Shown here: one piece after another, positions 47,658 to 57,297 of the stretch
Layout: every line of letters begins with the position of its first letter
Numbering within the stretch: the first letter of the stretch is position 1
Assembly (NCBI RefSeq): GCF_000272105.2
Contig: NZ_AJZD02000032.1
Coordinates: 62,001-126,000, forward strand
Length of the DNA stretch: 64,000 nt
DNA from: Vibrio splendidus 12E03
GTDB taxonomy: Bacteria; Pseudomonadota; Gammaproteobacteria; Enterobacterales; Vibrionaceae
Direction: 5' to 3'
Notes under the pieces: model-generated
What the model was told of the DNA's origin: nothing
What the model saw: the letters and a program-made list of their open reading frames with translations, nothing else
Database searches by the model: none
Made by a program: the position numbers and the translations under genes

Positions 47658-49673
47658 TTAACTACTACTCTTACGCCATCGATTTCTTCGACCAACTTTG
47701 ACAACAGATTCCGCTTTCGCGGCCTTTTCTGCTTGATTAGGCAAAGGGATAATTTGTTGTTCTTCGTCGAAATATCTCCCTTGATAGCCGTTAATGCCTA
47801 ACTCTATCAAGGTATTCTTTTCTTGTTTTGACTCGACTCCAACGGCAATAACTTGAGTTGGAGAATCACCGCACGCCCCAATTAAGCTGCGAACAAACAG
47901 TTGGTTCTCATGCCTTTGATCGATTTTCTTTATTAGGCTTCGATGAAGCTTAATATAATTAACCTTCAAATCCTTTATATAGTGGGTGCTAACAATGGTT
48001 CGTCCAGCTTGGCCTACCACAACTTTACACCCTAAACCTCGCAACATCTTTGCTACCGGTCTCATATAATCAAGATGAGCAATCAAGTGCCCTTCTGGAA
48101 ACTCAAACGCAAGCTGAGATCGGTGTTGAGCAGAGAGCTGTAACAACTCACTCCTAAACCACTTAAAATGCTGTTTATTAGCAAACGGGGTAACATTCAG
48201 ATTCACCGAATAGTTGATAGGTTGAGTTGATTCTTTCAGCGATTTCAATACAACCTTTAGAACCGATTGGTCCATTTGAGCTTGATAACCCACTTGCTCT
48301 ACCGCAGGCATAAATCGAGACGATTTCAATAAACCTTTATCAGGATCCTGAATTCTAGCGAATATTTCTCTATGTAATTCATTAGCTTGACCAGATTCCG
48401 GCATAAGATAACACCGCTGAGCAAAGATTACTAAATTTTCAGGAAGCAGGGCTTTATCAAGTAATGTTCTCCAACGAACACTGCCTCTATCAAGCTCATT
48501 CTTATTCTCTTTCGGGTAACGGCTCCAGTTATTAATACGCTCTAACTGAGCACTCTTTAGTGCCGTTTCCGTTTCATCCATGATCTGGCTATGACGCTCA
48601 CCTTCGGTATACATGGTTACACCAATATGACACCAGTCATCCGACTCTAAAGGCTCTGGCGGAGTTAGCTTATCTAACTGCCTTAAACACTGAGCAGCCA
48701 AGGTCGCAATATCTTTTGCGCCCTGATGAGGGATAAATACAGCAAAGTCCGCTTCGTAATAGCGAGAAAAAATGACATCGGGATAGCGTTGAACGATATT
48801 CGACAGTACTTCACCGACTTCAATAATAAAGCCGTCAGTGGTTTGCTTATCGTTAGCATCACTAACTTGCTCCCATTCGTCGATACGTATCAGTAACACA
48901 CCGCCTCGAGCGCCACTTTCATGCAGTGCCGACTCCAGCTTATTATCGAATAAAACTCGGTTTGCCGTTCCCGTGAGTTTATCTAGGAAGGTGTGAGTAC
49001 GAATAAAGGTATCAAAGCGACTTCGTTCTTGACGAGCATCTTGCAGCTCTTCAATCAATACATCTAAGGCTTCGCTTGCGGTATAAGGCCACTCTCGCTC
49101 ATCTCCCTTTGCATGAGCTTCAACCTGACCGGCCAAGATCATTCTTCCTCGCTCTTCCAAAATCTCAGAACCCATGAGTTGCTCTTTCAACCAACGAACA
49201 CCGCGAGCAAGACAGAAAAGGACCAATGCGACAGCCAAAGTAATTGACCACATCGCTTCCATTGAGTAGTTGTAGCCAATATAAGGAGGAAGCGCTTTAA
49301 ATTCGATTCGGTAGCCTTCATTACGCTCTAAAATGAAGCTTTTCTCATAAAGACGATTGGGATCAATTTGTGGGGAAGTATCTTTGAAACGATAAACGAT
49401 GCCGGTCTTGTTCGAGAGTTTCATCTCAACAATATTGCTCGCCTGTAACATCTTAGGCATCCAACGCTGCATTGAATACGCGGCATCAGGGTCTTCCATC
49501 TCTTTATCTACAACGTCGACAATGCCAACCAAATAATGGTCTAAATATTCCTGTCCAATACGCTTAAAGGAAAGTGTGCCACCAATAAAAAGAATGAACA
49601 TCGCGCTGATCACTATCACGGTGACAAATGCGACCAATCGAGTGCTCAGTTTTAGTGTCGGGGTATATCTCAT
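47658..49673 (-). CDS. mshH: CsrD-like degenerate GGDEF-EAL protein MshH
   Basis: A 671-residue inner-membrane protein. Two helices flank a periplasmic loop (~15-155), then a short linker, a GGDEF-like domain (~220-380) and an EAL-like domain (~410-650). The GGDEF signature reads YYEADF and the EAL signature HRE, so neither catalysis is expected. That is the pattern of CsrD, which with RNase E speeds turnover of CsrB/C sRNAs; V. cholerae MshH has this CsrD role. The ATG start is chosen; the frame opens seven codons earlier at a TTG that coincides with the likely transcription start. It is first in the msh locus. Confidence 0.93.
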   Translation of the reverse strand: MRYTPTLKLSTRLVAFVTVIVISAMFILFIGGTLSFKRIGQEYLDHYLVGIVDVVDKEMEDPDAAYSMQRWMPKMLQASNIVEMKLSNKTGIVYRFKDTSPQIDPNRLYEKSFILERNEGYRIEFKALPPYIGYNYSMEAMWSITLAVALVLFCLARGVRWLKEQLMGSEILEERGRMILAGQVEAHAKGDEREWPYTASEALDVLIEELQDARQERSRFDTFIRTHTFLDKLTGTANRVLFDNKLESALHESGARGGVLLIRIDEWEQVSDANDKQTTDGFIIEVGEVLSNIVQRYPDVIFSRYYEADFAVFIPHQGAKDIATLAAQCLRQLDKLTPPEPLESDDWCHIGVTMYTEGERHSQIMDETETALKSAQLERINNWSRYPKENKNELDRGSVRWRTLLDKALLPENLVIFAQRCYLMPESGQANELHREIFARIQDPDKGLLKSSRFMPAVEQVGYQAQMDQSVLKVVLKSLKESTQPINYSVNLNVTPFANKQHFKWFRSELLQLSAQHRSQLAFEFPEGHLIAHLDYMRPVAKMLRGLGCKVVVGQAGRTIVSTHYIKDLKVNYIKLHRSLIKKIDQRHENQLFVRSLIGACGDSPTQVIAVGVESKQEKNTLIELGINGYQGRYFDEEQQIIPLPNQAEKAAKAESVVKVGRRNRWRKSSS

Positions 49674-49699
49674 GAATAACGAAATCCTTTTCAACTCAC

Positions 49700-49728
49700 A
49701 TTATACCGTATTGCTACTTATACTATAA
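49700..49728 (-). promoter_or_regulatory. Candidate promoter of mshH and the secretory msh genes
   Basis: A perfect -10 TATAAT on the minus strand (plus 49700-49705) lies ~27 bp before the mshH ATG; the -35 17 bp upstream (TTATAG) is weak, suggesting activator help. No gene lies between it and the ssb terminator. Confidence 0.5.
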
Positions 49729-49765
49729 ATTGACATTGTAAATAAAGCGTTAAGAATTGTAGGTA

Positions 49766-49795
49766 ACAAAAAGCCGCGATGAACGCGGCTTTTTC
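49766..49795. terminator. Terminator after ssb
   Basis: Stem AAAAGCCGCG/CGCGGCTTTT (49769-49778 with 49784-49793) with U-run in both directions. It ends ssb before the mshH promoter. Confidence 0.9.
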
Positions 49796-49834
49796 CAATT
49801 TAATACTGTCTTTATAATATATTAAAAACAGGAT

Positions 49835-50392
49835 CTAAAATGGGATGTCATCATCAAAATCCATTGGTGGCTCATTATATTGAGGTTGAGCCTGCTGAGG
49901 AGCTTGTTGAGGTGCTTTTGGCTGCTGTTGAGCGGGAGCACTGTATTGTTGCTGCTGTTGTTGTGGCTGCTGTGGCTGACCCCAACCACCTTGCTGTTGG
50001 TTGTTACCCATGCCACCTTGAGCAGGAGCACCACCTTGAGCACGGCCGCCAAGCATTTGCATTACACCATTGAAGCCTTGCACAACCACTTCAGTTGTGT
50101 AGCGATCTTGACCGCTTTGATCTTGCCATTTACGCGTTTGAAGTTGACCTTCAATGTAAACTTGAGAACCTTTACGTAGGTACTCACCAGCAACTTCCGC
50201 TAGCTTGCCAAACAGAGCAACACGGTGCCATTCTGTTTTTTCACGCTGCTCGCCAGTTGCTTTATCACGCCATGACTCTGACGTTGCAATGGTAATGTTC
50301 GCTACTGCGCCGCCATTTGGCATGTAACGAATTTCAGGGTCATTACCTAGGTTACCCACTAATATAACTTTGTTAACTCCACGGCTAGCCAT
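49835..50392 (-). CDS. ssb: Single-stranded DNA-binding protein
   Basis: A 185-residue SSB. N-terminal OB fold at 1-~110 ([44 protein letters not shown], then [39 protein letters not shown]). A long Gln/Gly/Pro-rich linker (~115-175) follows, and the acidic interaction tip MDFDDDIPF ends the protein. The tip binds replication and repair partners. It is monocistronic and separated from galU-uvrA by the regulator gene. Confidence 0.98.
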   Translation of the reverse strand: MASRGVNKVILVGNLGNDPEIRYMPNGGAVANITIATSESWRDKATGEQREKTEWHRVALFGKLAEVAGEYLRKGSQVYIEGQLQTRKWQDQSGQDRYTTEVVVQGFNGVMQMLGGRAQGGAPAQGGMGNNQQQGGWGQPQQPQQQQQQYSAPAQQQPKAPQQAPQQAQPQYNEPPMDFDDDIPF

Positions 50393-50670
50393 GATTTGCT
50401 CCGTCTAAATTCATAGTCTCAGAAAATTTTAGCGCACAAGAATAGCATGCTTTTCTGCAGTGATAAATCGCATTCCTATTCTCTCCTCACTACAAAGAAT
50501 AAAAACGTAACAAATCATGATATTCAGAGCGATGTTGCTTTTTTCTCCACTTACAAACCACTCATTTACTTTGATAATTGATATTCAACGCAAGTCACTA
50601 TCAAGGCGCTAGAGAAGCTAAAGCCTGCATGACAACGTGGAATCTAATCCCCCTTAAACAGGACGTTTCA

Positions 50671-51318
50671 ATGAGAAAATCAAGATACGCTCGCACTTTA
50701 CACTTTCTGTGCATCGACCCAAACGACACCTATCTACATGTAAAAGAGATAGAAAAGCACTTATCTATTATTCTCTACAAAATGACGCCCGACGAATTAA
50801 TGCTAGTTGATAGAAAGCAGAGTAACCGGATCTTGCTTGTCGATTACAGAGAGGTTCCACAACTATTGATTATTTGTCCTAACCTGACTGTTATGTGGAA
50901 AAACCATGAGATCATCTTGTTCAATGTCCCTCAGCAACTTCCGACATCTGAGCTTCTTACCTATGGTGTACTAAAAGGGCTATTTTACAACACCGAGCAG
51001 AAGGACAAGATTGCTCGTGGTCTTCAAGAAGTCATCGATGGAGAGAACTGGTTACCGAGGAAGGTAACCAATCAACTGCTGTTTTATTATCGTAATATGG
51101 TCAATACCAACACCACACCAACCAACGTTGATTTAACCATTCGCGAGATTCAGGTAATTCGCTGTCTTCAGTCAGGGTCATCAAACACACAAATCGCCGA
51201 TGACTTGTTTATTAGCGAGTTCACGGTTAAATCTCACCTTTATCAGATATTCCGTAAGTTGGCGGTCAAAAATAGGGTTCAAGCGATTGCTTGGGCAAAC
51301 CAGAACTTGCTTGCATAA
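50671..51318 (+). CDS. qstR: LuxR-type regulator, probable QstR ortholog
   Basis: A 215-residue regulator. The C-terminal LuxR/FixJ helix-turn-helix is at ~150-212 (LTIREIQVIRCLQSGSSNTQIADDLFISEFTVKSHLYQIFRKLAVKNRVQAIAWANQ). The N-terminal part is receiver-like and resembles VpsT/CsgD, without a clear phospho-acceptor aspartate. Its place between ssb and galU is that of V. cholerae QstR (VC0396), which links quorum sensing and TfoX to natural competence and type VI secretion. I place the start at MRKSRYARTLHFLC, with AGGA upstream; the frame is open 31 codons further to 50578, but that segment is not protein-like for the family. Confidence 0.85.
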   Translation: MRKSRYARTLHFLCIDPNDTYLHVKEIEKHLSIILYKMTPDELMLVDRKQSNRILLVDYREVPQLLIICPNLTVMWKNHEIILFNVPQQLPTSELLTYGVLKGLFYNTEQKDKIARGLQEVIDGENWLPRKVTNQLLFYYRNMVNTNTTPTNVDLTIREIQVIRCLQSGSSNTQIADDLFISEFTVKSHLYQIFRKLAVKNRVQAIAWANQNLLA

Positions 51319-51348
51319 TCGATCCGCCCCTTAGTCTGACGATAATTT

Positions 51349-51420
51349 TGAGGGAAGCTCTAGTAAACCATAGGTATTGTTGCTGAATTTTCGACACAAC
51401 TTATGCTAGAGTTGCCCTCA
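51349..51420. repeat. Long inverted repeat upstream of galU
   Basis: TGAGGGAAGCTCTAG (51349-51363) and CTAGAGTTGCCCTCA (51406-51420) pair over 12 of 15 positions (two 6-bp stems around a 3-base internal loop). The 42 bases between can form partial further pairing (TGTTG with CGACA, CATA with TATG). It lies between qstR and galU and could be a structured leader, an operator or the qstR 3' end; there is no U-run. Confidence 0.5.
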
Positions 51421-51474
51421 GAAATATCAACAACTCAGTTGAATCAATAATTATTATAGATAAAGGGTCTTATC

Positions 51475-52347
51475 ATGATCAAAAAGTGCCTTTTCCCGGC
51501 AGCTGGCTACGGTACACGTTTTTTACCTGCAACCAAGTCAATGCCTAAAGAAATGATGCCTGTAGTAAACAAACCTCTGATTGAATACGGTGTAGAGGAA
51601 GCTATCGAAGCTGGTATGGATGGAATGTGCATCGTTACTGGACGTGGTAAGCACTCGATCATGGATCACTTTGATAAAAACTACGAGCTTGAACATCAGA
51701 TTAGCGGCACCAATAAAGAAGACCTATTGGTTAATATCCGTGAAACGATTGAAGCGGCAAACTTCACCTACATTCGCCAACGTGAAATGAAAGGCCTTGG
51801 TCATGCTATCTTGACGGGTCGTGAGCTTGTAGGTGATGAACCATTCGCAGTAGTACTTGCCGATGACCTTTGTGTTAACGAGCAGCAAGGCGTATTGGCT
51901 CAAATGGTTGCGCTATACAAGCAATTCCGCTGTTCTATTGTTGCTGTACAAGAAGTTCCTGAAGAAGAAACTCACAAGTACGGTGTTATCTCTGGCGAAA
52001 TGATTAAAGATGATCTTTTCCGTGTTGATGACATGGTAGAAAAACCAGAGCAAGGCACGGCACCAAGCAACCTAGCGATCATTGGTCGTTATATTCTGAC
52101 TCCGGATATCTTTGAACTTATCGAGCAGACTGAGCCAGGCAAAGGCGGCGAAATCCAGATCACTGATGCATTGCTAAAACAAGCAAAAGCGGGCTGCGTA
52201 TTGGCTTACAAATTTAAAGGTCAACGTTTTGACTGTGGTAGTGTTGAAGGTTATATCGAAGCTACCAACTACTGCTTTGAGAACCTATACAAGAAAGACC
52301 AACAGCAAGTCGAGCTAGGTAAACACTCGACACAAAAAGAAGCATAA
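51475..52347 (+). CDS. galU: UTP-glucose-1-phosphate uridylyltransferase
   Basis: A 290-residue GalU, making UDP-glucose for LPS, capsule and exopolysaccharide. The nucleotide-binding start LFPAAGYGTRFLPATKSMPKEMMPV is at 6-30. Also present are ADDLCVNEQQGV with the metal-binding Asp, MVEKPEQGTAPSNLAIIGRYIL, and FDCGSVEGYIEATNY. It has its own terminator. Confidence 0.97.
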   Translation: MIKKCLFPAAGYGTRFLPATKSMPKEMMPVVNKPLIEYGVEEAIEAGMDGMCIVTGRGKHSIMDHFDKNYELEHQISGTNKEDLLVNIRETIEAANFTYIRQREMKGLGHAILTGRELVGDEPFAVVLADDLCVNEQQGVLAQMVALYKQFRCSIVAVQEVPEEETHKYGVISGEMIKDDLFRVDDMVEKPEQGTAPSNLAIIGRYILTPDIFELIEQTEPGKGGEIQITDALLKQAKAGCVLAYKFKGQRFDCGSVEGYIEATNYCFENLYKKDQQQVELGKHSTQKEA

Positions 52348-52378
52348 CGACTTGTTAATAACTAGCGTTTCGAATTCT

Positions 52379-52409
52379 AAAAGGGCGACTCTGTGAGTCG
52401 CCCTTTTTT
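52379..52409 (+). terminator. Terminator after galU
   Basis: Stem AAAAGGGCGACTC/GAGTCGCCCTTTT (52379-52391 with 52395-52407), 3-base loop, followed by T. It precedes the uvrA SOS box. Confidence 0.92.
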
Positions 52410-52413
52410 GTTT

Positions 52414-52433
52414 TACTGTTTTTTTATCCAGTA
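52414..52433. promoter_or_regulatory. uvrA: LexA (SOS) box of uvrA
   Basis: TACTGTTTTTTTATCCAGTA follows the LexA pattern TACTGT-N8-ACAGTA with one change (A to C at the first base of the right half-site). It lies 65-84 bp upstream of the uvrA ATG, the expected promoter position. Confidence 0.75.
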
Positions 52434-52497
52434 AAACTTTGCACAAATCTCACTCTATGTAATACTTTAGCCACTTAAAATTACATGGTCTATTGAG

Positions 52498-55329
52498 ATG
52501 GATAAAATAGAAATTAGAGGCGCTCGTACGCATAACCTCAAAGACATTAACCTAACCATACCTCGTGATAAGCTGACGGTTATCACCGGATTATCAGGTT
52601 CAGGGAAGTCATCACTTGCGTTTGATACCCTTTATGCCGAGGGGCAGCGTCGCTATGTTGAGTCTTTGTCAGCCTATGCTCGTCAATTTCTATCCCTTAT
52701 GGAAAAGCCGGATGTTGACCACATTGAAGGTTTGTCTCCTGCTATCTCAATAGAACAAAAGTCGACCTCTCACAACCCTCGTTCAACGGTTGGCACCATC
52801 ACTGAAGTCTATGATTACCTAAGACTCCTTTATGCTCGTGTTGGTGAGCCGCGCTGTCCTGATCACAATATCCCTCTTGCCGCGCAAACTATCAGTCAAA
52901 TGGTAGACAAGGTACTAGAGTTACCTGCAGGCTCAAAAATGATGCTGCTAGCGCCGATCGTTAAAGAGCGTAAAGGTGAGCATGTTAAAACGCTTGAAAA
53001 CTTAGCCGCTCAAGGCTTTATCCGCGCTCGAATTGATGGGGAAACCTGTGACTTGTCCGATCCACCAACCCTTGAACTGCACAAGAAGCACACCATAGAA
53101 GTTGTCGTTGATCGCTTTAAGGTCCGCCCAGATCTTCAACAGCGTTTAGCTGAATCGTTTGAGACAACATTAGAGCTATCTGGTGGCATCGCCGTAGTCG
53201 GTTGGATGGACGAAACAGATCAAGAAGAAATCGTATTTTCTGCTAACTTCGCTTGTCCAAAATGTGGTTACAGCATGCAAGAGCTTGAGCCTCGCCTGTT
53301 CTCATTTAATAACCCGGCAGGTGCCTGTGGTACGTGTGATGGTCTCGGTGTTCAACAATATTTTGATCCAAGCCGAGTGATATTAGATGAAAGCCTAAGT
53401 ATTGCAGAAGGTGCAATCAAAGGTTGGGATCAAAAGAACTACTACTATTTCCAGATGCTCACATCGCTGTCAGAACATTATGGTTTTGATCTGTATGCAC
53501 CATTTAATTCTTTACCTAAAAAGATTCAAGAGATCACTCTTAAAGGTTCAGGTCGTACTGAAGTGGAATTCAAGTACATCAATGACCGAGGTGATATTCG
53601 AGTCAAACGTCATCCATTTGAAGGCATCTTAAATACCTTAGAGCGCCGTTACCGTGATACTGAATCTAGCGCGGTGCGTGAAGATCTAGCCAAGTACATA
53701 TCAACGAAATCGTGTTCTAGCTGTGATGGCACTCGCCTGAGACTAGAAGCTCGAAATGTTTTCATTGGTGATACAACACTGCCGGAAATCGTTGAGCTGA
53801 GCATTGCTGACGCACTACAATTTTTCCAAGAATTGAAATTAGACGGTCAGCGTGGGCAGATCGCAGATAAAGTGATGAAAGAGATCAATGATCGTCTGCA
53901 TTTCTTAGTCAACGTAGGTTTGAACTACCTTAACCTATCACGCAGTGCTGAAACGCTGTCTGGTGGTGAGGCGCAACGTATTCGTTTAGCGAGCCAAATC
54001 GGTGCCGGCTTAGTTGGCGTTATGTATGTGCTGGATGAACCATCGATTGGCCTCCACCAGCGCGATAATGAACGTCTTCTGCAAACCTTGATTCACCTCA
54101 GAGACTTAGGTAATACCGTGCTTGTTGTGGAACATGACGAAGATGCCATTCGCTGTGCAGACCATGTCATCGATATCGGCCCAGGTGCGGGTGTGCATGG
54201 TGGACACGTGGTAGCAGAAGGTACAATGCAAGACATCATCGAAAACCCGAACTCTTTGACAGGACAATACCTGAGCGGTGCTAAAGAGATTGCTGTGCCA
54301 GGAAAGAGAACACCTATCGACAAGAAGAAGGTCGTAGAGATCGTTGGAGCGACAGGCAACAACCTAAAAAATGTGACCGCGACTATTCCTGTAGGCTTAT
54401 TCAGTTGTATTACGGGGGTATCAGGTTCGGGGAAATCCACGCTGATCAATGACACCTTCTTCAAAGTCGCCCACACTCAATTAAACGGAGCCACGACTGC
54501 TGTTCCTGCACAACACAAAAAGATTAAAGGGCTAGAACATTTCGATAAGGTAATCGACATAGATCAAAGCCCTATAGGTCGAACACCAAGATCAAACCCT
54601 GCAACCTACACAGGGATCTTCACTCCTATCCGTGAACTATTCGCAGGCACACAAGAGTCTCGATCTCGAGGTTATAAACCAGGTCGATTCAGCTTTAACG
54701 TTCGTGGTGGTCGTTGTGAGGCTTGTCAGGGTGATGGCGTAATCAAAGTAGAGATGCACTTCTTGCCGGATGTGTATGTACCTTGTGATGTGTGTAAAGG
54801 CAAACGCTATAACCGTGAAACACTAGAAGTTCGTTATAAAGGCAAAACCATTGACGAAGTCCTTGAGATGACTGTTGAAGATGCTCGTGAGTTCTTTAAT
54901 CCAGTTCCAGTGATTGCACGTAAACTGCAAACGCTTATGGATGTGGGTCTTTCTTACATTCGCTTAGGCCAAGCGGCAACCACCTTATCTGGCGGTGAAG
55001 CACAACGTGTTAAATTAGCTCGCGAGCTGTCTAAACGAGATACAGGTAAAACCTTATACATTCTCGATGAGCCAACAACAGGCCTTCATTTCCACGATAT
55101 CCAGCAACTATTAACGGTACTGCATCGCCTACGTGATCACGGTAATACGGTTGTAGTCATTGAGCACAATCTCGATGTCGTAAAAACAGCTGACTGGATC
55201 TTAGATTTAGGTCCAGAAGGCGGACAAGGTGGTGGTGAGATTGTTGCAGAGGGCACACCAGAAGATGTGGCATTGGTCGAAGGTTCACACACCGCTCGCT
55301 TCCTTAAGCCTATGTTAAATTTGAAGTAG
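52498..55329 (+). CDS. uvrA: Excinuclease ABC subunit A
   Basis: A 943-residue damage-recognition ATPase of nucleotide excision repair. Two ABC modules: Walker [13 protein letters not shown] (~31-42) and [13 protein letters not shown] (~640-652), with signatures [19 protein letters not shown] and [21 protein letters not shown]. Zinc fingers CPKCGYSMQ...[10 protein letters not shown] and [16 protein letters not shown]...CDVCKG. It starts [19 protein letters not shown]. It lies behind a LexA box, so it is damage-inducible; a long hairpin follows. Confidence 0.98.
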   Translation: MDKIEIRGARTHNLKDINLTIPRDKLTVITGLSGSGKSSLAFDTLYAEGQRRYVESLSAYARQFLSLMEKPDVDHIEGLSPAISIEQKSTSHNPRSTVGTITEVYDYLRLLYARVGEPRCPDHNIPLAAQTISQMVDKVLELPAGSKMMLLAPIVKERKGEHVKTLENLAAQGFIRARIDGETCDLSDPPTLELHKKHTIEVVVDRFKVRPDLQQRLAESFETTLELSGGIAVVGWMDETDQEEIVFSANFACPKCGYSMQELEPRLFSFNNPAGACGTCDGLGVQQYFDPSRVILDESLSIAEGAIKGWDQKNYYYFQMLTSLSEHYGFDLYAPFNSLPKKIQEITLKGSGRTEVEFKYINDRGDIRVKRHPFEGILNTLERRYRDTESSAVREDLAKYISTKSCSSCDGTRLRLEARNVFIGDTTLPEIVELSIADALQFFQELKLDGQRGQIADKVMKEINDRLHFLVNVGLNYLNLSRSAETLSGGEAQRIRLASQIGAGLVGVMYVLDEPSIGLHQRDNERLLQTLIHLRDLGNTVLVVEHDEDAIRCADHVIDIGPGAGVHGGHVVAEGTMQDIIENPNSLTGQYLSGAKEIAVPGKRTPIDKKKVVEIVGATGNNLKNVTATIPVGLFSCITGVSGSGKSTLINDTFFKVAHTQLNGATTAVPAQHKKIKGLEHFDKVIDIDQSPIGRTPRSNPATYTGIFTPIRELFAGTQESRSRGYKPGRFSFNVRGGRCEACQGDGVIKVEMHFLPDVYVPCDVCKGKRYNRETLEVRYKGKTIDEVLEMTVEDAREFFNPVPVIARKLQTLMDVGLSYIRLGQAATTLSGGEAQRVKLARELSKRDTGKTLYILDEPTTGLHFHDIQQLLTVLHRLRDHGNTVVVIEHNLDVVKTADWILDLGPEGGQGGGEIVAEGTPEDVALVEGSHTARFLKPMLNLK

Positions 55330-55372
55330 GTGTAAAATAGCGCCCTGCGAGCAGACAGAAAAATGTTAAAGT

Positions 55373-55409
55373 AACAGAGCTTGTTTCAGAAGGAACAAGC
55401 TCTGTTTTT
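55373..55409 (+). terminator. Strong hairpin between uvrA and pglL
   Basis: A perfect 13-bp stem AACAGAGCTTGTT/AACAAGCTCTGTT (55373-55385 with 55394-55406), 8-base loop, followed by TTT. It ends only 16 bp before the pglL ATG. Confidence 0.85.
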
Positions 55410-55425
55410 ATAAGGTTAGGGATTT

Positions 55426-57189
55426 ATGGCAACAATACACACTAGCGGTACCCAGCTAGAAAATCAGGTCACTCAGCTACCACTCAACAAAGCATTTCTG
55501 GCTTCTTTGGCTGTTGTATTCTTGTTAGCCATGCATTTTTTCATGCCTAACCCTGGAGGCTCGGGGCTTGCGTTATCATTTAACCCAACAACTTGGCTGG
55601 CGCTAAGCTTCACGCTAGCAATTGGCTTTTATCAACTCGCGACCAATAGAGTACTTAAGTATTCAAAATTAACGATTGGCTTGTTGATAAGCTGCATCAT
55701 ACTCACGCTACCCGTTTTATACAGCAATGCTGCACCTCAAGGAGCGTCAGGACGCTTGCTTGGATTGTGGGCGGGCTTTGCATTATTCGTCGTGCTGCAG
55801 CAATTTAAATTCAGCAATAAGCACAAGCAGCGCATGTTGTGGTTCATTGTGCTTGCTGTTGTCATACAAGCACTATTTGGCTATGTGCAATATTTCGTCT
55901 TAGAGCCTGGCAACCTATTTGGCTACAACACAGCGGCAAACCGACCATATGGGATATTCCAACAACCGAATGTAATGGCCAGCTTCCTTGCTACGGGTTT
56001 TGTGCTGTCCGCTTATCTTTTAGCAAGGCAACCCGCTAAATATAACCATAAGATTAGTGAGTCGATTTTACTTTATCTAACCCCAACCTTAACCGTACCC
56101 CTGTTGATTATCATCGCTTCTCGTACTGGTTGGCTTGCGGCTGGAATTGGATTGATATGTATCCTGCCTTATCTTTACAAGTTCTCGACAAAAAAACGCT
56201 TCTACGGTTGGTGTATATCAGTAGTGGCTGGTATCGCTGTTGCGTTCACGGTGATCAACCTCAGCACGACAGATAGTCTTGCAAGTAAAAGGGCTAACTT
56301 AGAAAGCCCACGAGCTTATACCTTCCCACAAGCTTTAGATATGATGATCGAAAAGCCATTTACCGGTTATGGTTACGGGAAATTTGAGTCTGAATACACG
56401 CTATATACGGCTCGCCAACATCAACTCAACTCGAACTATCACCCAGGTCTTCCTTCAATGGATCACCCGCACAATGAGTTCCTGTTTTGGGGAGTTGAAG
56501 GGGGGATTGTACCAATCATCGGGATCTTGGTTGCTGCAATATTGGTTATGTCACGCATAGCAAGTTCTGCAAAGGGAACGCGTCTAGCCCTGCTTGCTTT
56601 ATTTATCCCGATCCTTTTGCACTCTCAACTTGAGTATCCTTTTTACCACTCGGCGATTCACTGGATAACATTCATTATATTGATTTACTGGGTAGATCAG
56701 CGCTCTTCCCGACATTATCAACAGTCGTTCAGTATCATCAGCAAGACACTGTTTAGAGTGTCGAGCTTAGTACTCCCTATCTTGGTCAGTTTTTATATGT
56801 TGAGCGCCCTGCATACCAACTATGTACTGACTAAGTTTGAACTGTCTAAGCCTAAGAACCCAGATATTCTTAAGCAGGTAACGAACCCCGTGGTGTGGAA
56901 AGATCGCTACGATTGGGATATATACAGCACTTACCTTAATATTGGCCTCTACAAAGCCGACCCAAGTCTTATACAGCCTTACATCGATTGGTCACTAGAG
57001 ATCATTAAGAGCAAACCAAGACCGGCTTTCTACAGCAATCTGATTCTGGCGTATCAAGGCCTAGGAGAAGAAAGTAAAGCAGAACAAATTCGTAGCGAAG
57101 CGAACTTTTTATTCCCTAACAGAGACTTTTCAAAGGTTCAGTATAAGAAAGTGTCACAAGCAGAAGATAACGTTTCGTCTGCTGAATAA
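55426..57189 (+). CDS. pglL: PglL-type O-oligosaccharyltransferase
   Basis: A 587-residue inner-membrane enzyme with about twelve helices, of the Wzy_C/O-antigen-ligase superfamily. The N-terminal segment has the PglL_A-like FQQPNVMASFLATG motif at ~178-191. The large periplasmic loop carries DHPHNEFLFWGVEGG with the key His at 349. The C-terminal Wzy_C_2-like region (~430-570) is TPR-like. Such enzymes move lipid-linked glycans onto Ser/Thr of pilins and other proteins. The position after uvrA is that of V. cholerae PglL. The target protein is not shown, but type IV pilins are the usual ones and the MSHA locus is nearby. Confidence 0.88.
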   Translation: MATIHTSGTQLENQVTQLPLNKAFLASLAVVFLLAMHFFMPNPGGSGLALSFNPTTWLALSFTLAIGFYQLATNRVLKYSKLTIGLLISCIILTLPVLYSNAAPQGASGRLLGLWAGFALFVVLQQFKFSNKHKQRMLWFIVLAVVIQALFGYVQYFVLEPGNLFGYNTAANRPYGIFQQPNVMASFLATGFVLSAYLLARQPAKYNHKISESILLYLTPTLTVPLLIIIASRTGWLAAGIGLICILPYLYKFSTKKRFYGWCISVVAGIAVAFTVINLSTTDSLASKRANLESPRAYTFPQALDMMIEKPFTGYGYGKFESEYTLYTARQHQLNSNYHPGLPSMDHPHNEFLFWGVEGGIVPIIGILVAAILVMSRIASSAKGTRLALLALFIPILLHSQLEYPFYHSAIHWITFIILIYWVDQRSSRHYQQSFSIISKTLFRVSSLVLPILVSFYMLSALHTNYVLTKFELSKPKNPDILKQVTNPVVWKDRYDWDIYSTYLNIGLYKADPSLIQPYIDWSLEIIKSKPRPAFYSNLILAYQGLGEESKAEQIRSEANFLFPNRDFSKVQYKKVSQAEDNVSSAE

Positions 57190-57245
57190 TGTTTAGACCT
57201 CACAACTAAAGCACCATTTAAATAGGAGCTTGGGGGTAGATACAA

Positions 57246-57273
57246 AAAAGCGCACGTTTCCTCGTGCGCTTTT
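57246..57273. terminator. Bidirectional terminator after pglL
   Basis: Stem AAAAGCGCACG/CGTGCGCTTTT (57246-57256 with 57263-57273), 6-base loop. It serves pglL (+) and the convergent aminotransferase (-). Confidence 0.9.
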
Positions 57274-57297
57274 CTATTTAATTTCAGTTTATTACAG

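Noticed and set aside
50578..50670. Longer N-terminus of the LuxR-type regulator
   Set aside because: The added 31 residues have no family match and no good ribosome binding site. The ATG at 50671 does.
50393..50670. Competence-type CRP-S site upstream of the regulator
   Set aside because: A TCGCA half-site is present near 50465, but no second half-site at the correct 6-base spacing was found.
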